Positions 7,367 through 15,088 of a stretch of 19,599 bases of DNA are shown here, in pieces; positions within the stretch are counted from its first letter, which is position 1; each line of letters starts with the position of its first letter. The notes under the pieces were generated by a model. That model was given only the letters and a program-made list of their open reading frames with translations, did not search any database and was not told the origin of the DNA. Where the stretch lies: positions 1 through 19,599 of the forward strand of contig CABUSR010000032.1 in the NCBI GenBank assembly GCA_902494245.1. Reading direction: 5' to 3'. Made by a program: the position numbers and the translations under genes. Origin of the DNA: an uncultured Collinsella sp. GTDB taxonomy: Bacteria; Actinomycetota; Coriobacteriia; Coriobacteriales; Coriobacteriaceae.

Positions 7367-7951
7367 TTGAGCCTTAAGGTTTATCGCGGGCGTACGCTTG
7401 CCCGCAGTCAGGCGCTGCAGCTGCTGTTCCAGGCCGAGGCCACGGACAGCCCGCTCGAGCGCGTCCTCGAGGGCGATTTCCTGATCTCGAAGGGTCCCCT
7501 CGACCCCTACGCGCTGGAGCTGTGTCGCGGTGCCTACGAGCACATCGACCGCATCGACTGCGCCCTGCGCTCCATCGCCAAGAACTGGGATCTTATGCGC
7601 ATGCCCGGCGCCGACCGCAATCTGCTGCGTATTGCCGTCTATGAGATGCGCTTCCTCACCGACGAGGAGGTCTCGGACGCCATCGTGATCAACGAGGCCG
7701 TCGAGCTTGCCAAGGCCTATGGCACCGACCAGTCTGCGTCGTTTGTCAACGGCGTGCTGGGCAAGATTGCTCGTAGCGAGGAGCTGCCGGGCGAGGACCT
7801 GTATCAGGAGCTGCTGGCCGAGGATCGTGCCCGCGAGGAGGTCCAGGCCGCCGAGGCTGCCGCCAAGGTTGCCGCCGCTCAGGCAGCGGCCGGCGTTCTC
7901 GACGAGGACGCTGAGGTCGCCGAGGCCGAGACCGGTACCGTCGAGGAGTAG
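7367..7951 (+). CDS. nusB: Transcription antitermination factor NusB
   Basis: NusB with S10 binds boxA RNA and promotes antitermination of rRNA operons. The core (residues about 5-140) has RSQALQLLFQAE near the N-terminus and the diagnostic RNLLRIAVYEMRF and INEAVELAKAYGTDQSASFVNGVLGKI. The start is TTG at 7367, placed by an AAGGAG site at 7355-7360, 6 bases upstream; no ATG fits. At 194 residues it is longer than usual (about 130-150): residues after about 142 form an Ala- and Glu-rich acidic tail of unknown function. It is 3 bases after the Asp23 gene and 2 before xseB. Confidence 0.95.
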   Translation: MSLKVYRGRTLARSQALQLLFQAEATDSPLERVLEGDFLISKGPLDPYALELCRGAYEHIDRIDCALRSIAKNWDLMRMPGADRNLLRIAVYEMRFLTDEEVSDAIVINEAVELAKAYGTDQSASFVNGVLGKIARSEELPGEDLYQELLAEDRAREEVQAAEAAAKVAAAQAAAGVLDEDAEVAEAETGTVEE

Positions 7952-7953
7952 CC

Positions 7954-8220
7954 ATGCCAGAGGGTTCCGTCCGTAACTTCGACGAGATCTCGGACCGCTT
8001 GGATCAGATCATCGCGACCGTTCGCTCCAAGGATACGTCCCTGGAGCGTTCGCTCGATCTGTTTGACGAGGCGATTGAGCTGGGCTCCCGTGCGGTCGAC
8101 ATGGTCGATAAGTTTGAGCTGACGCCTCGCGAGGCCGATAAGCTCGAGCAGGAATACGATGAGGATGCGGCAAACGAATCCCAGGATAGCCAGGCCGCGT
8201 CTCCGGATACGAATGGTTGA
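7954..8220 (+). CDS. xseB: Exodeoxyribonuclease VII small subunit
   Basis: An 88-residue protein with the XseB pattern: NFDEISDRLDQIIATVRSKDTSLERSLDLFDEAIELGSRAVDMV, two helices followed by an acidic tail. Exonuclease VII degrades single-stranded DNA; several small subunits bind one XseA. No xseA is next to it, which is unusual because they are commonly paired; it must be elsewhere in the genome if the enzyme works. An ATG at 7954 follows a GAGGAG site lying in the end of nusB. The stop overlaps the tlyA start. Confidence 0.9.
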   Translation: MPEGSVRNFDEISDRLDQIIATVRSKDTSLERSLDLFDEAIELGSRAVDMVDKFELTPREADKLEQEYDEDAANESQDSQAASPDTNG

Positions 8221-9032
8221 TGGCATTCATGAAACGCGTGCGTCTCGATGACGAACTGATTTCACAGGGCATCTGCGCCGATCGCGCGGATGCCCTTCGC
8301 ACTCTTATGGCCGGCTTGGTCTCGAGTGGCGGCGAGCGTTTGACCTCGCCGGGCCTTAAGGTGACGCCCGGCTTGCCGTTGCACGTGAAGGGTCGTATTC
8401 CCTACGTGGGGCGCGGCGGGCTCAAGCTCGAGGGCGCGCTCGATGCGTTTGGGATTGATCCGACGGACCTTGCTTGCCTCGATGTGGGCTGCTCTACGGG
8501 CGGCTTTACCGATTGCCTGCTCAAGCGCGGTGCCGCCACAGTCGTTTCGGTCGATGTGGGTCGCGCTCAGTTTGATTGGTCGCTGCGCCAAGACGAGCGC
8601 GTGACGCTCCATGAGCGCACCAACGTGACACAGCTGCCCGAGCTTGGCTACGGCGGCGCTATCGATTTGGCCGTGTGCGATGTGTCGTTTACGAGTATCG
8701 CGAATATCATCGACGCCGTGCTGGCGTGCCTGAAACCTTCCGGTTCGTTTTGCACGCTCGTAAAGCCCCAGTTTGAGGCGCCGGCTGCGCTGGTGGGTGA
8801 GGGCGGCATCGTGACCGACCCCGCCGTCCGCCGTGATGCGCTCGTGGCGGCGATTGAGCTCTTTGCCGCTAGGGGCCTGTTCCCGGTCGACGTGTGCGTG
8901 TCGCCTATCCATGGTGCCAAGGGCAACGTTGAGTTTTTCCTGTATGGCACGAGGTTTGCCCCCGGCGAGCGCACCGACGATGAGCTGCAATCCCAGGTAT
9001 CGGTTTTGAGCGAGAAAGCTGCAACGCTATGA
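8220..9032 (+). CDS. tlyA: TlyA family rRNA 2'-O-methyltransferase
   Basis: Methylates ribose 2'-OH in 16S and/or 23S rRNA; in mycobacteria this makes ribosomes sensitive to capreomycin. Of 270 residues, 1-60 form an S4 RNA-binding domain (VRLDDELISQG...). The Rossmann methyltransferase follows: YVGRGGLKLEGAL (Lys69), the SAM loop LDVGCSTGGFTD (88-98), CDVSFTS (Asp154), VKPQFE (Lys182) and GNVEF (Glu238), giving the K-D-K-E set. Start ATG at 8220 overlaps the xseB stop by one base; TTG 8217 and ATG 8229 are alternatives. It overlaps nadK by 4 bases (ATGA). The name 'hemolysin' is historical. Confidence 0.93.
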   Translation: MAFMKRVRLDDELISQGICADRADALRTLMAGLVSSGGERLTSPGLKVTPGLPLHVKGRIPYVGRGGLKLEGALDAFGIDPTDLACLDVGCSTGGFTDCLLKRGAATVVSVDVGRAQFDWSLRQDERVTLHERTNVTQLPELGYGGAIDLAVCDVSFTSIANIIDAVLACLKPSGSFCTLVKPQFEAPAALVGEGGIVTDPAVRRDALVAAIELFAARGLFPVDVCVSPIHGAKGNVEFFLYGTRFAPGERTDDELQSQVSVLSEKAATL

Positions 9033-9889
9033 AGGTCTTTCTGGTTCCCAATTACTACAAGCAAGAGGCGGTCGAGAGCGGCCTGATGCTCGAGCTTTGG
9101 CTTTCTCGCCAGGGCTACGAGGTCGCATGGGCTGCCGATCAGCGCTCCAAGATCCAGAGCGCGCCCGATGTTGACGATGCCGACCTGGTCATTACGCTCG
9201 GCGGCGACGGTACGCTGCTGCGTGCCGCCCGCATTCTCAACTACCGTGAGATTCCCATTTTGGGTCTTTCCTATGGTCATTTGGGTTTTTTGACGGCCGC
9301 GAGCCCCGAGGAGCGCGACATTTTGCAGGTCGTGAGCGATGCCCTGTCCGGCGAGCTCCATGTGAGCCGCCGCGCCACCATCGCCGCTGATATCGTCTCG
9401 GTTCGCGAAGACGGCACGAAGGATGTCGTGCGCACCTTCGCCCTCAACGACATGGCGCTTACCCGCGGTCCGCTGTCCGATATGGTCGAGTTCGACATCA
9501 CGGTGTCGGGCCACCATATCGACCGACTGCGTGGCGACGGCGTGGTCGTGTCCACGGCGACTGGTTCTACGGGTTACGCGCTCAGTGCCGGTGGCCCCAT
9601 CGTGAGCCCCGACTATACGGGCATGGTCTGCGTACCCATTGCGCCGCACACCATTCAGGCCCGTGCCTTCTTGACTTCGCCGAGTGATGTCGTCGAAATC
9701 TTTATGTCCGATGACCGTCCGAGCGTTCCGGCGATCGCTATCGATGGGCAGTTTATTACCTGTGATGGCACCGTTGAGAGCGTGGCTGTGCGCCGCGGGC
9801 CCGGTGATGTGCTGCTGCTGGATTACGGCCCCGAGAGCTTCTATAACTCGGTGAGCCGCGTATTCTACGGAGTCCGTCATGATCGATGA
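9029..9889 (+). CDS. nadK: NAD kinase
   Basis: Phosphorylates NAD to NADP in the cytoplasm using ATP or polyphosphate. The 286-residue protein shows the signature LGGDGTLLRAAR (catalytic Asp60), ILGLSYGHLGFLT, LNDMALTRG (Asn140-Asp141, where most family members have Asn-Glu) and the NAD-binding GDGVVVSTATGSTGYALSAGGPIV (169-192). It overlaps tlyA by 4 bases and recN by 11, so the three are surely co-translated. The tlyA-nadK-recN order is the one known from actinobacteria. Confidence 0.96.
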   Translation: MKVFLVPNYYKQEAVESGLMLELWLSRQGYEVAWAADQRSKIQSAPDVDDADLVITLGGDGTLLRAARILNYREIPILGLSYGHLGFLTAASPEERDILQVVSDALSGELHVSRRATIAADIVSVREDGTKDVVRTFALNDMALTRGPLSDMVEFDITVSGHHIDRLRGDGVVVSTATGSTGYALSAGGPIVSPDYTGMVCVPIAPHTIQARAFLTSPSDVVEIFMSDDRPSVPAIAIDGQFITCDGTVESVAVRRGPGDVLLLDYGPESFYNSVSRVFYGVRHDR

Positions 9890-11507
9890 ACTGCAGGTTT
9901 CTAACATTGCACTCATTCGCGAGGCGACGCTGGTGCCGAGTGCCGGCCTGACTGTCCTGACCGGTGAGACCGGCGCCGGCAAGACTGCGCTGCTCTCGGC
10001 GCTCAAGCTTATTTTGGGCGAGCGCGCGGATTCGTCGACGGTGCGCGAGGGCGAGGCGCTGGCGAGCGTCGAGGCGCGGCTGTTTGACGGGCCGCACGAC
10101 ACGGAGGGCTTTACCGTGCAGCGTAGCCTTTCTGCCGAGGGCCGCAGCCGCGTGAAGATTGACGGCCGCATCGCCAGCGTGCGCGAGCTTTCGGAGCGCG
10201 TCGGCGTGATGATGGATCTGTGCGGCCAGCACGAGCACCAGCGCTTGCTCGATCCGGCGCATCACGTTGCGATGGTCGATGCCTGGGCGGGACGCTCTGC
10301 GTTTGAGGCGCTCGAGCACTACCGTGCTTGCTTTAAAGCCTCGCGCGCGGCTGCCAAGGAGGTCCGTCGCGTCGAGGAGGCCTCACGTGCGCGGGGGAGT
10401 CGCGTCGAGGAGGCGCGCTTTGCGCTCGAGCGCATCGGCGAGGTCGACCCCAAACCGGGCGAGTATGAGGAACTCGAGGAACTGCTGCCGCGCTCCGAAC
10501 ATGCCGAGGTACTGGTTGCCACAGCTAACGATGCCCATGCATCGCTTGCCTCCGAAGGGGGAGCGCTCGACGCCGTGAACAGCGCCGTGGCAGAACTTTC
10601 CCGAATGGCTACCGTCGATCGCAAACTGGGCGACATTGCCGATGCGCTTTCGGATGCCTGTATCTCCCTTGAGGATTGCGCGAACGAGCTTCGTACCTAT
10701 CGCGATGGCGTCGCCTTCGACCCGCGCGAGCTCGCACGCATGCGTGAGCGATATTCCGACCTCAAGGGCCTGTTGCGTCAGTGGGGTCCCACCATGGACG
10801 ATGTTTTTGCCATGCGCGATCGCTCGCAAGAGCTGCTGTCCCTGGTCGATGATGGCGATGAGCAGATCAAAAAGGCGCGTGAGGCACTCGGGAGCGCCGA
10901 GCGCGAGTTGTTTGCCGCTGCCAAGGCACTTAAGCGCGCACGCAATACGGCGGCCCCGTGCTTCTGCCACGAGGTTGGCCGCCAGATGGCGCGCTTGGAG
11001 ATGGGTAGTGCCGAGCTCGTCTGGGAGTCGCGCGATCTTCCCCGTGCTGAGTGGACGCCCGTTGGTCCTTCGAGCTACGAGCTGCTATACCGCAGCGGTG
11101 CCGGCTTGACGCCACGTCCCCTGCGCCGCATTGCGTCGGGCGGCGAGCTCAGCCGCGTCATGCTTGCAAGCAAGGTTGTCCTCGGTAACGCGGACGGTGT
11201 CGATACGCTGGTGTTTGACGAGGTCGATGCTGGTGTCGGTGGCTCCACGGCGCGTGCACTTGCGGGCGTGCTGGCAGATCTCGCCGCTACGCATCAGGTG
11301 ATTGTCGTAACCCATTTGGCGCAGGTCGCCGTCATGGCTGACAAGCATTATGTCGTCAGCAAGGAACCGGGCGATGTTCCCCAAACGCATTTGGATGAGG
11401 TAACCGGCGAAGCGCGTACCGCCGAGATCGCCCGCATGTTGAGCGGCGATCAGTCTGAGGCAAGCTTGGCCCACGCAAAGCAGATGCTCGAAGAAGCTCG
11501 AGGTTAG
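9879..11507 (+). CDS. recN: DNA repair protein RecN
   Basis: An SMC-like ATPase acting early in double-strand break repair. The 542-residue protein opens with MIDELQVSNIALIREATL and Walker A GETGAGKT (29-36), has two coiled-coil regions around about 150-370, and ends with the ABC signature SGGELSRV (from Ser420) and Walker B TLVFDEVDAGVGG (Asp447-Glu448), followed by the His switch VVTHLAQVA. The ATG at 9879 lies inside nadK with an ACGGAG site. It is the last gene of the operon. No LexA-type operator was searched for inside nadK. Confidence 0.96.
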   Translation: MIDELQVSNIALIREATLVPSAGLTVLTGETGAGKTALLSALKLILGERADSSTVREGEALASVEARLFDGPHDTEGFTVQRSLSAEGRSRVKIDGRIASVRELSERVGVMMDLCGQHEHQRLLDPAHHVAMVDAWAGRSAFEALEHYRACFKASRAAAKEVRRVEEASRARGSRVEEARFALERIGEVDPKPGEYEELEELLPRSEHAEVLVATANDAHASLASEGGALDAVNSAVAELSRMATVDRKLGDIADALSDACISLEDCANELRTYRDGVAFDPRELARMRERYSDLKGLLRQWGPTMDDVFAMRDRSQELLSLVDDGDEQIKKAREALGSAERELFAAAKALKRARNTAAPCFCHEVGRQMARLEMGSAELVWESRDLPRAEWTPVGPSSYELLYRSGAGLTPRPLRRIASGGELSRVMLASKVVLGNADGVDTLVFDEVDAGVGGSTARALAGVLADLAATHQVIVVTHLAQVAVMADKHYVVSKEPGDVPQTHLDEVTGEARTAEIARMLSGDQSEASLAHAKQMLEEARG

Positions 11508-11525
11508 GTCGTATCAGTGGTGTTG

Positions 11526-11558
11526 GTGGGACAAAATAGACTGAAATTTTTGTCCCAC
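11526..11558. terminator. Hairpin between convergent recN and rpiR
   Basis: A perfect 11-base inverted repeat, GTGGGACAAAA (11526-11536) with TTTTGTCCCAC (11548-11558), and an 11-base loop. It lies between the recN stop and the 3' end of the convergent rpiR gene and could stop transcription from both sides, though no clean T-run follows on the + strand. Confidence 0.55.
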
Positions 11559-11566
11559 TACGCGTT

Positions 11567-12424
11567 TTACTCAACGACCTTATCCGGCTGGATGAGCTCC
11601 TCGTAGTAGCTGATATGCTCGCGAGCGTCTTCAATCTCGGGCAGCAGGAAGTTGTAGATGACTTCGATGATCATCGTGGCGCTGATCTTGGAGAACGCGA
11701 AGTCACCCGTTGTCAGCAGCGCTTCGTGATTGACGGTATTAAAGGTGTAGTCGGCGAGGCGCGCAAGCGGAGACTTGCTATCGCTGCTGATGACGACCAC
11801 GGTTGCGCCGCAGTCGCGAGCCGCTTTTGCCATGCGATTCAGTCGGCGCGATTTGCCAGAGTTTGAGATTAGCACGATAACGTCACCCGGGCGCAACGTG
11901 AGCGCAAAGCCGATTGATGTCTCGCTAATGGTGCTCGCCATGCAGCGCAGGCCCAGCTGCGAAAACTTAAACGTCGCATCGAGCGCAACCGCGTTCGTAT
12001 TGCCCACAGCCGCAAACTCAATAACCCCTGCATGCTTAAGGGCATGCACAACAGCCGCCAGCGTATCGTGGTCGATCCCGTCGATAGTCGCATTAAGCTC
12101 GCTCACCTTGGCAGCCAGGATGTTCTTTAGACTCTGCTCCATATTGTCGAGCGAGACCTCGTCGGTCAGGCCCTCGTTGCGCTGGCTTTCCAAATCCCTC
12201 GCCAACGAAAACTGAAAGCTGCGGAAGCTGCCAAACCCAAGCTTGCGGCAGAAGCGCGAAACGGTCGCCTCGGACGTGGCGGCGGCGCGTGAGAGCTGAG
12301 CCGTCGTGAGGCGTGGAGCCTCGGACTGGTGCTCCAATATATAGTCGACAATGCGCTGCTCGGATTCGCTGTATCCCTGATGGGTGCTAATGAGGGAAAG
12401 TGCGCTCTTGCTACTATCGGTCAT
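11567..12424 (-). CDS. RpiR family transcriptional regulator (HTH_6 + SIS domains)
   Basis: A 285-residue sugar-phosphate-sensing regulator. The N-terminal HTH_6 domain includes TTAQLSRAAATSEATVSRFCRKLGFGSF (about 40-68). The C-terminal SIS domain (about 125-235) has AAVGNTNAVALDATFKF and the phosphosugar-binding VLISNSGKSRRL, with ISSDSKSPLARLADYTF. The start at 12424 is chosen over an in-frame ATG further upstream (12472) because an AGGAG site lies 6 bases before it. It is transcribed divergently from the PTS permease gene, 272 bases apart, so it most likely controls that gene and itself, with a phosphosugar as effector. The effector and direction of control are not visible. Confidence 0.93.
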   Translation of the reverse strand: MTDSSKSALSLISTHQGYSESEQRIVDYILEHQSEAPRLTTAQLSRAAATSEATVSRFCRKLGFGSFRSFQFSLARDLESQRNEGLTDEVSLDNMEQSLKNILAAKVSELNATIDGIDHDTLAAVVHALKHAGVIEFAAVGNTNAVALDATFKFSQLGLRCMASTISETSIGFALTLRPGDVIVLISNSGKSRRLNRMAKAARDCGATVVVISSDSKSPLARLADYTFNTVNHEALLTTGDFAFSKISATMIIEVIYNFLLPEIEDAREHISYYEELIQPDKVVE

Positions 12425-12472
12425 GGATGGCTCCTGGTTGGCATGAAAATCTAATTTGATTCGCAATGCCAT

Positions 12473-12478
12473 AGTATA
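12473..12478 (-). promoter_or_regulatory. Candidate -10 box of the rpiR gene
   Basis: On the minus strand TATACT occupies 12478-12473, about 50 bases before the rpiR start codon. No good -35 is seen at the right distance. Confidence 0.35.
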
Positions 12479-12525
12479 CGGACATTTTTAATTACAAGAT
12501 ACACCTTGCCGTTTCAAGTGTTGAT

Positions 12526-12569
12526 GGTAAACTTTCACTTACCGTTTACCGTTATGAAAGAACCTTTCA
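12526..12569. promoter_or_regulatory. Candidate operator dyads between rpiR and the PTS gene
   Basis: An inverted repeat GGTAAAC (12526-12532) / GTTTACC (12544-12550) has an 11-base centre. A tandem TTACCGT repeat covers 12539-12552, and a second dyad TGAAAG (12555-12560) / CTTTCA (12564-12569) follows. The position between divergent regulator and transporter genes makes these plausible RpiR binding sites. This is inference from symmetry and position only. Confidence 0.45.
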
Positions 12570-12634
12570 CCAGAGAATTGCACCTTGTCTCTTCTCACGC
12601 GGACGGTAGGTTGGTATCTTACAGTTGTGGAAAA

Positions 12635-12675
12635 ACGCGCATCGAAGCGCGTGTAGGGGAGCGCCCGCGGGCGCT
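12635..12675 (+). other. Two small hairpins in the PTS gene leader
   Basis: ACGCGC (12635-12640) pairs with GCGCGT (12647-12652). A perfect 16-base palindrome, AGCGCCCGCGGGCGCT, spans 12660-12675, just before the AGAAGGAGGG ribosome site (12683-12692). They may shape the 5' leader or affect initiation. Confidence 0.5.
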
Positions 12676-12696
12676 GTACTCAAGAAGGAGGGACAC

Positions 12697-14700
12697 ATGG
12701 CTAAGTTTGACATCATCGCCGCGACCGGTTGCCCGACCGGCATTGCGCACACCTTCATGGCGAAGGAGGCGCTGGAGAAGGCAGCTGCCGAGCGCGGTCT
12801 GACCATTAAGGTCGAGACTCATGGCCAGGTCGGTGTCGAGAACGAGCTCACCAAGAGTGAGATCGCTGGTGCCAAGGCCGTCGTCGTCGCAGCCGACAAG
12901 GATGTCCAGGCTGAGCGTTTCGCCGGCAAGCCCATGGTTTCCGTTGGTGTTTCCAAGGCCCTGTCCGTTGAGGCCGCCGGTAAGCTGATCGACCGCGCGC
13001 TCGCCGCCAAGGGTGACGACACGGTTACAGCTGCTGCCGATATCGAGGATGAGGTCGAGGAGAAGGAGTCCATCGGCCACATCATCTACAAGCACCTCAT
13101 GAACGGCGTCAGCCACATGCTGGTCTTCGTTGTTGCTGGTGGTGTTCTGACCGCTGTCTCGTTCCTGTGGGGCATTACGTCCTTCGATTCGACGGCGTCT
13201 GACTACAACAGCTTTGCTGCGATGCTCAAGATCATCGGCGGCATCGCCATGAACCTTATGGTTCCGGTGCTTTCCGCCTACATCGCCGAATCCATCGGCA
13301 AGCGCCCGGCGCTCGTCCCCGGCTTTGTTGCCGGTATGATCGCCATCCAGGGCCTGCCTGTTAACGCTGAGACCGGCATGATCGACGCCGGTGGCGCCGG
13401 CGTGGGCTTCGGCTTCCTGGGCGGCATCGTCGGCGGCTTCCTCGCCGGCTATGTCATCCTGCTGCTCGAGAAGGTCTTTGCCGGCCTGCCCAAGAACCTG
13501 GACGGCCTCAAGGCTATCTTCCTGTACCCGCTGTTCTCGACGGCTATTGTCGGCCTGGTCATGCTCGGCATTTCCGGCCCCATGGCTGCCATCAACACCG
13601 CCATGATGGACTTCCTCAAGGGCCTGTCCGCCTCTGGCGCCGTTGTCCTGGGTCTTGCCATCGGCTGCATGTGCGCCTTTGACATGGGCGGCCCGGTCAA
13701 CAAGGCTGCTTATGTCACCGGTACCGCTATGCTCACCGAGGCTCTGGCCGCCGGTGTTGGCACCGATACCTACAACTTCGGCACCAACTTCATGGCTGCC
13801 GTCTCCGCCGCCTGCATCGTTCCGCCGCTGATCACCACCTTTGCCGTCGTTGTCGGCAAGAAGTACTTCAGCCAGGAGGATCACGACGCCGGTGTCGTCA
13901 ACCTCATCCTTGGTTGCACCCACATCACCGAGGGCGCCATTCCGTTCATGACCAAGAACATCTGGCCCGTCATGCCCATCATGATGCTCGGTTCCTCTAT
14001 CGCTTCGATTCTGACCATTATGTTCAACGTTCACGATCCGGCGCCTCACGGTGGCTTCCTGGTTCTGCCCGTTGTCGAGAACGGTCCACTTTGGGTCCTC
14101 GCGATCCTCATCGGCGCTGTTGTCGGTGGCATCCTGTTCGTGGCCTTCAAGAAGTACGACTTCGAGAAGAACCAGATGGCCGCTCCTGTAGCCAAGCCGG
14201 TTGAGGCTCCCAAGGCCGCTGCCGTCGAGGCCCCCAAGGCCGAGGCTGCCGACTTCGTGAAGGTCGAGAACGTTTTTGTCGCCGAGGACTTCGCTTCTCG
14301 TGACGAGGCTCTGAGCTTCGTTTCCAACCAGGCTGTCAAGGCCCGCATCGCCAACGACGCTGACGCCGTGATGAACGCCTTCCTGGCCCGCGAGGCCGAG
14401 GGCACCACGGGCATGATGGAGGGCTTCGCCATCCCGCATGCCAAGTCCGATGCCATTACCGAGGCTGCCGTCATCGTCGTCAAGGACGAGTCCGGCGTGA
14501 CCGGTTGGGATACCATGGACGGCGCTCCCGTTAACGTGGCCATCGCTCTGCTCATCCCGGGTGCACAGGCTGGCACCACGCACCTCAAGATCCTGTCCAA
14601 GGTCGCCGAGGCGCTCATGGACGAGGACTTCCGTGCCACTGTCAAGGGTTCCACCGACGCCGCCGAGATCGCCAAGACGATCAACGCCCGTCTGGTCTAA
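12697..14700 (+). CDS. fruA: PTS fructose-type permease, domains IIB-IIC-IIA
   Basis: A 667-residue membrane protein that imports fructose or a related sugar and phosphorylates it, probably to fructose-1-phosphate. Residues 1-105 are a fructose-type IIB domain with ATGCPTGIAHTFMA (phosphorylated Cys12). IIC spans about 129-485, with many membrane segments and the family motifs LMNGVSHMLVFVVAGG, FDMGGPVNKAAYVTG and HITEGAIPF. An Ala/Pro linker (about 490-515) leads to a IIA domain with phosphorylated His581 in GFAIPHAKSD. The B-C-A order differs from the A-B-C order of many FruA proteins. A strong AGAAGGAGGG site sets the start. Nearby ptsHI and two 1-phosphofructokinases support fructose, but mannose-type sugars cannot be excluded. 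Confidence 0.92.
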   Translation: MAKFDIIAATGCPTGIAHTFMAKEALEKAAAERGLTIKVETHGQVGVENELTKSEIAGAKAVVVAADKDVQAERFAGKPMVSVGVSKALSVEAAGKLIDRALAAKGDDTVTAAADIEDEVEEKESIGHIIYKHLMNGVSHMLVFVVAGGVLTAVSFLWGITSFDSTASDYNSFAAMLKIIGGIAMNLMVPVLSAYIAESIGKRPALVPGFVAGMIAIQGLPVNAETGMIDAGGAGVGFGFLGGIVGGFLAGYVILLLEKVFAGLPKNLDGLKAIFLYPLFSTAIVGLVMLGISGPMAAINTAMMDFLKGLSASGAVVLGLAIGCMCAFDMGGPVNKAAYVTGTAMLTEALAAGVGTDTYNFGTNFMAAVSAACIVPPLITTFAVVVGKKYFSQEDHDAGVVNLILGCTHITEGAIPFMTKNIWPVMPIMMLGSSIASILTIMFNVHDPAPHGGFLVLPVVENGPLWVLAILIGAVVGGILFVAFKKYDFEKNQMAAPVAKPVEAPKAAAVEAPKAEAADFVKVENVFVAEDFASRDEALSFVSNQAVKARIANDADAVMNAFLAREAEGTTGMMEGFAIPHAKSDAITEAAVIVVKDESGVTGWDTMDGAPVNVAIALLIPGAQAGTTHLKILSKVAEALMDEDFRATVKGSTDAAEIAKTINARLV

Positions 14701-14735
14701 TCCCGCAACACGCGAATACCATCGCCCCCTGTAAC

Positions 14736-14772
14736 AAAGGCGAGGACTCCACTCGGAGCCCCCGCCTTTTTT
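14736..14772 (+). terminator. Rho-independent terminator of the PTS permease gene
   Basis: AAAGGCG (14736-14742) pairs with CGCCTTT (14763-14769), with an imperfect inner stem around an ACTC loop, followed by TTTTTT. It begins about 35 bases after the permease stop. Confidence 0.85.
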
Positions 14773-14776
14773 CATT

Positions 14777-14863
14777 CCCTTCTGTAAGGTGCGGTGAAAT
14801 AGGGACTGTTTAAACGTTTCAACCGCAAAATCAGTCCCTATTTCACCGCAACTTCCAGAAGGG
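14777..14863. repeat. Long inverted repeat, 32-base arms
   Basis: The arms at 14777-14808 and 14832-14863 pair with only two mismatches; the inner 19 bases (14790-14808 with 14832-14850, containing GTGAAATAGGGACTG) are perfect. The 23-base loop includes the palindrome GTTTAAAC at its start. There is no T-run after it and no coding frame of note. It resembles repeat-type palindromes (REP/MITE-like) more than a terminator, which already lies just upstream. It could be copied elsewhere in the genome. Confidence 0.75.
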
Positions 14864-14959
14864 CATAGAGGGAACTGCCCATTGAGTCTTTGTCGCGAAC
14901 ATATCCTCAGCCAGAATTCCGTTCCGCCGATATTGCTCTGGACCGACCGAGTTTCCGCG

Positions 14960-15088
14960 GCTCGCCCGCCGGGCGGGGCGATTAAGTTTGTCGCGAGTTC
15001 CGCACGCAAAGGAAAGCACTTAATGTGCTTTCCGTCTTGCGCAGGACTGTAGAGCAGCAAACTTAACCGCCCCGCCCGGCGGGCGAGC
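14960..15088. repeat. Long GC-rich nested inverted repeat, 31-base arms
   Basis: The arms 14960-14990 and 15058-15088 pair with one mismatch (A14981 with C15067); the outer 21 bases are almost all G and C (GCTCGCCCGCCGGGC...), the inner part is TTAAGTTTG/CAAACTTAA. Inside are further stems: CGCAA (15005-15009) / TTGCG (15037-15041), and a perfect GGAAAGCAC (15011-15019) / GTGCTTTCC (15025-15033) with a TTAAT loop. No T-run follows. It may be a structured RNA or a small non-autonomous mobile repeat; no flanking target duplication is evident. Confidence 0.75.

Noticed and set aside
8648..10171. Minus-strand open frame of 507 codons opposite tlyA/nadK/recN
   Set aside because: All three plus-strand genes carry full catalytic motifs; the antisense product has none.
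14960..15088. Large palindrome considered as a rho-independent terminator
   Set aside because: No T-run follows either arm, and a proper terminator for the permease gene already lies at 14736-14772.
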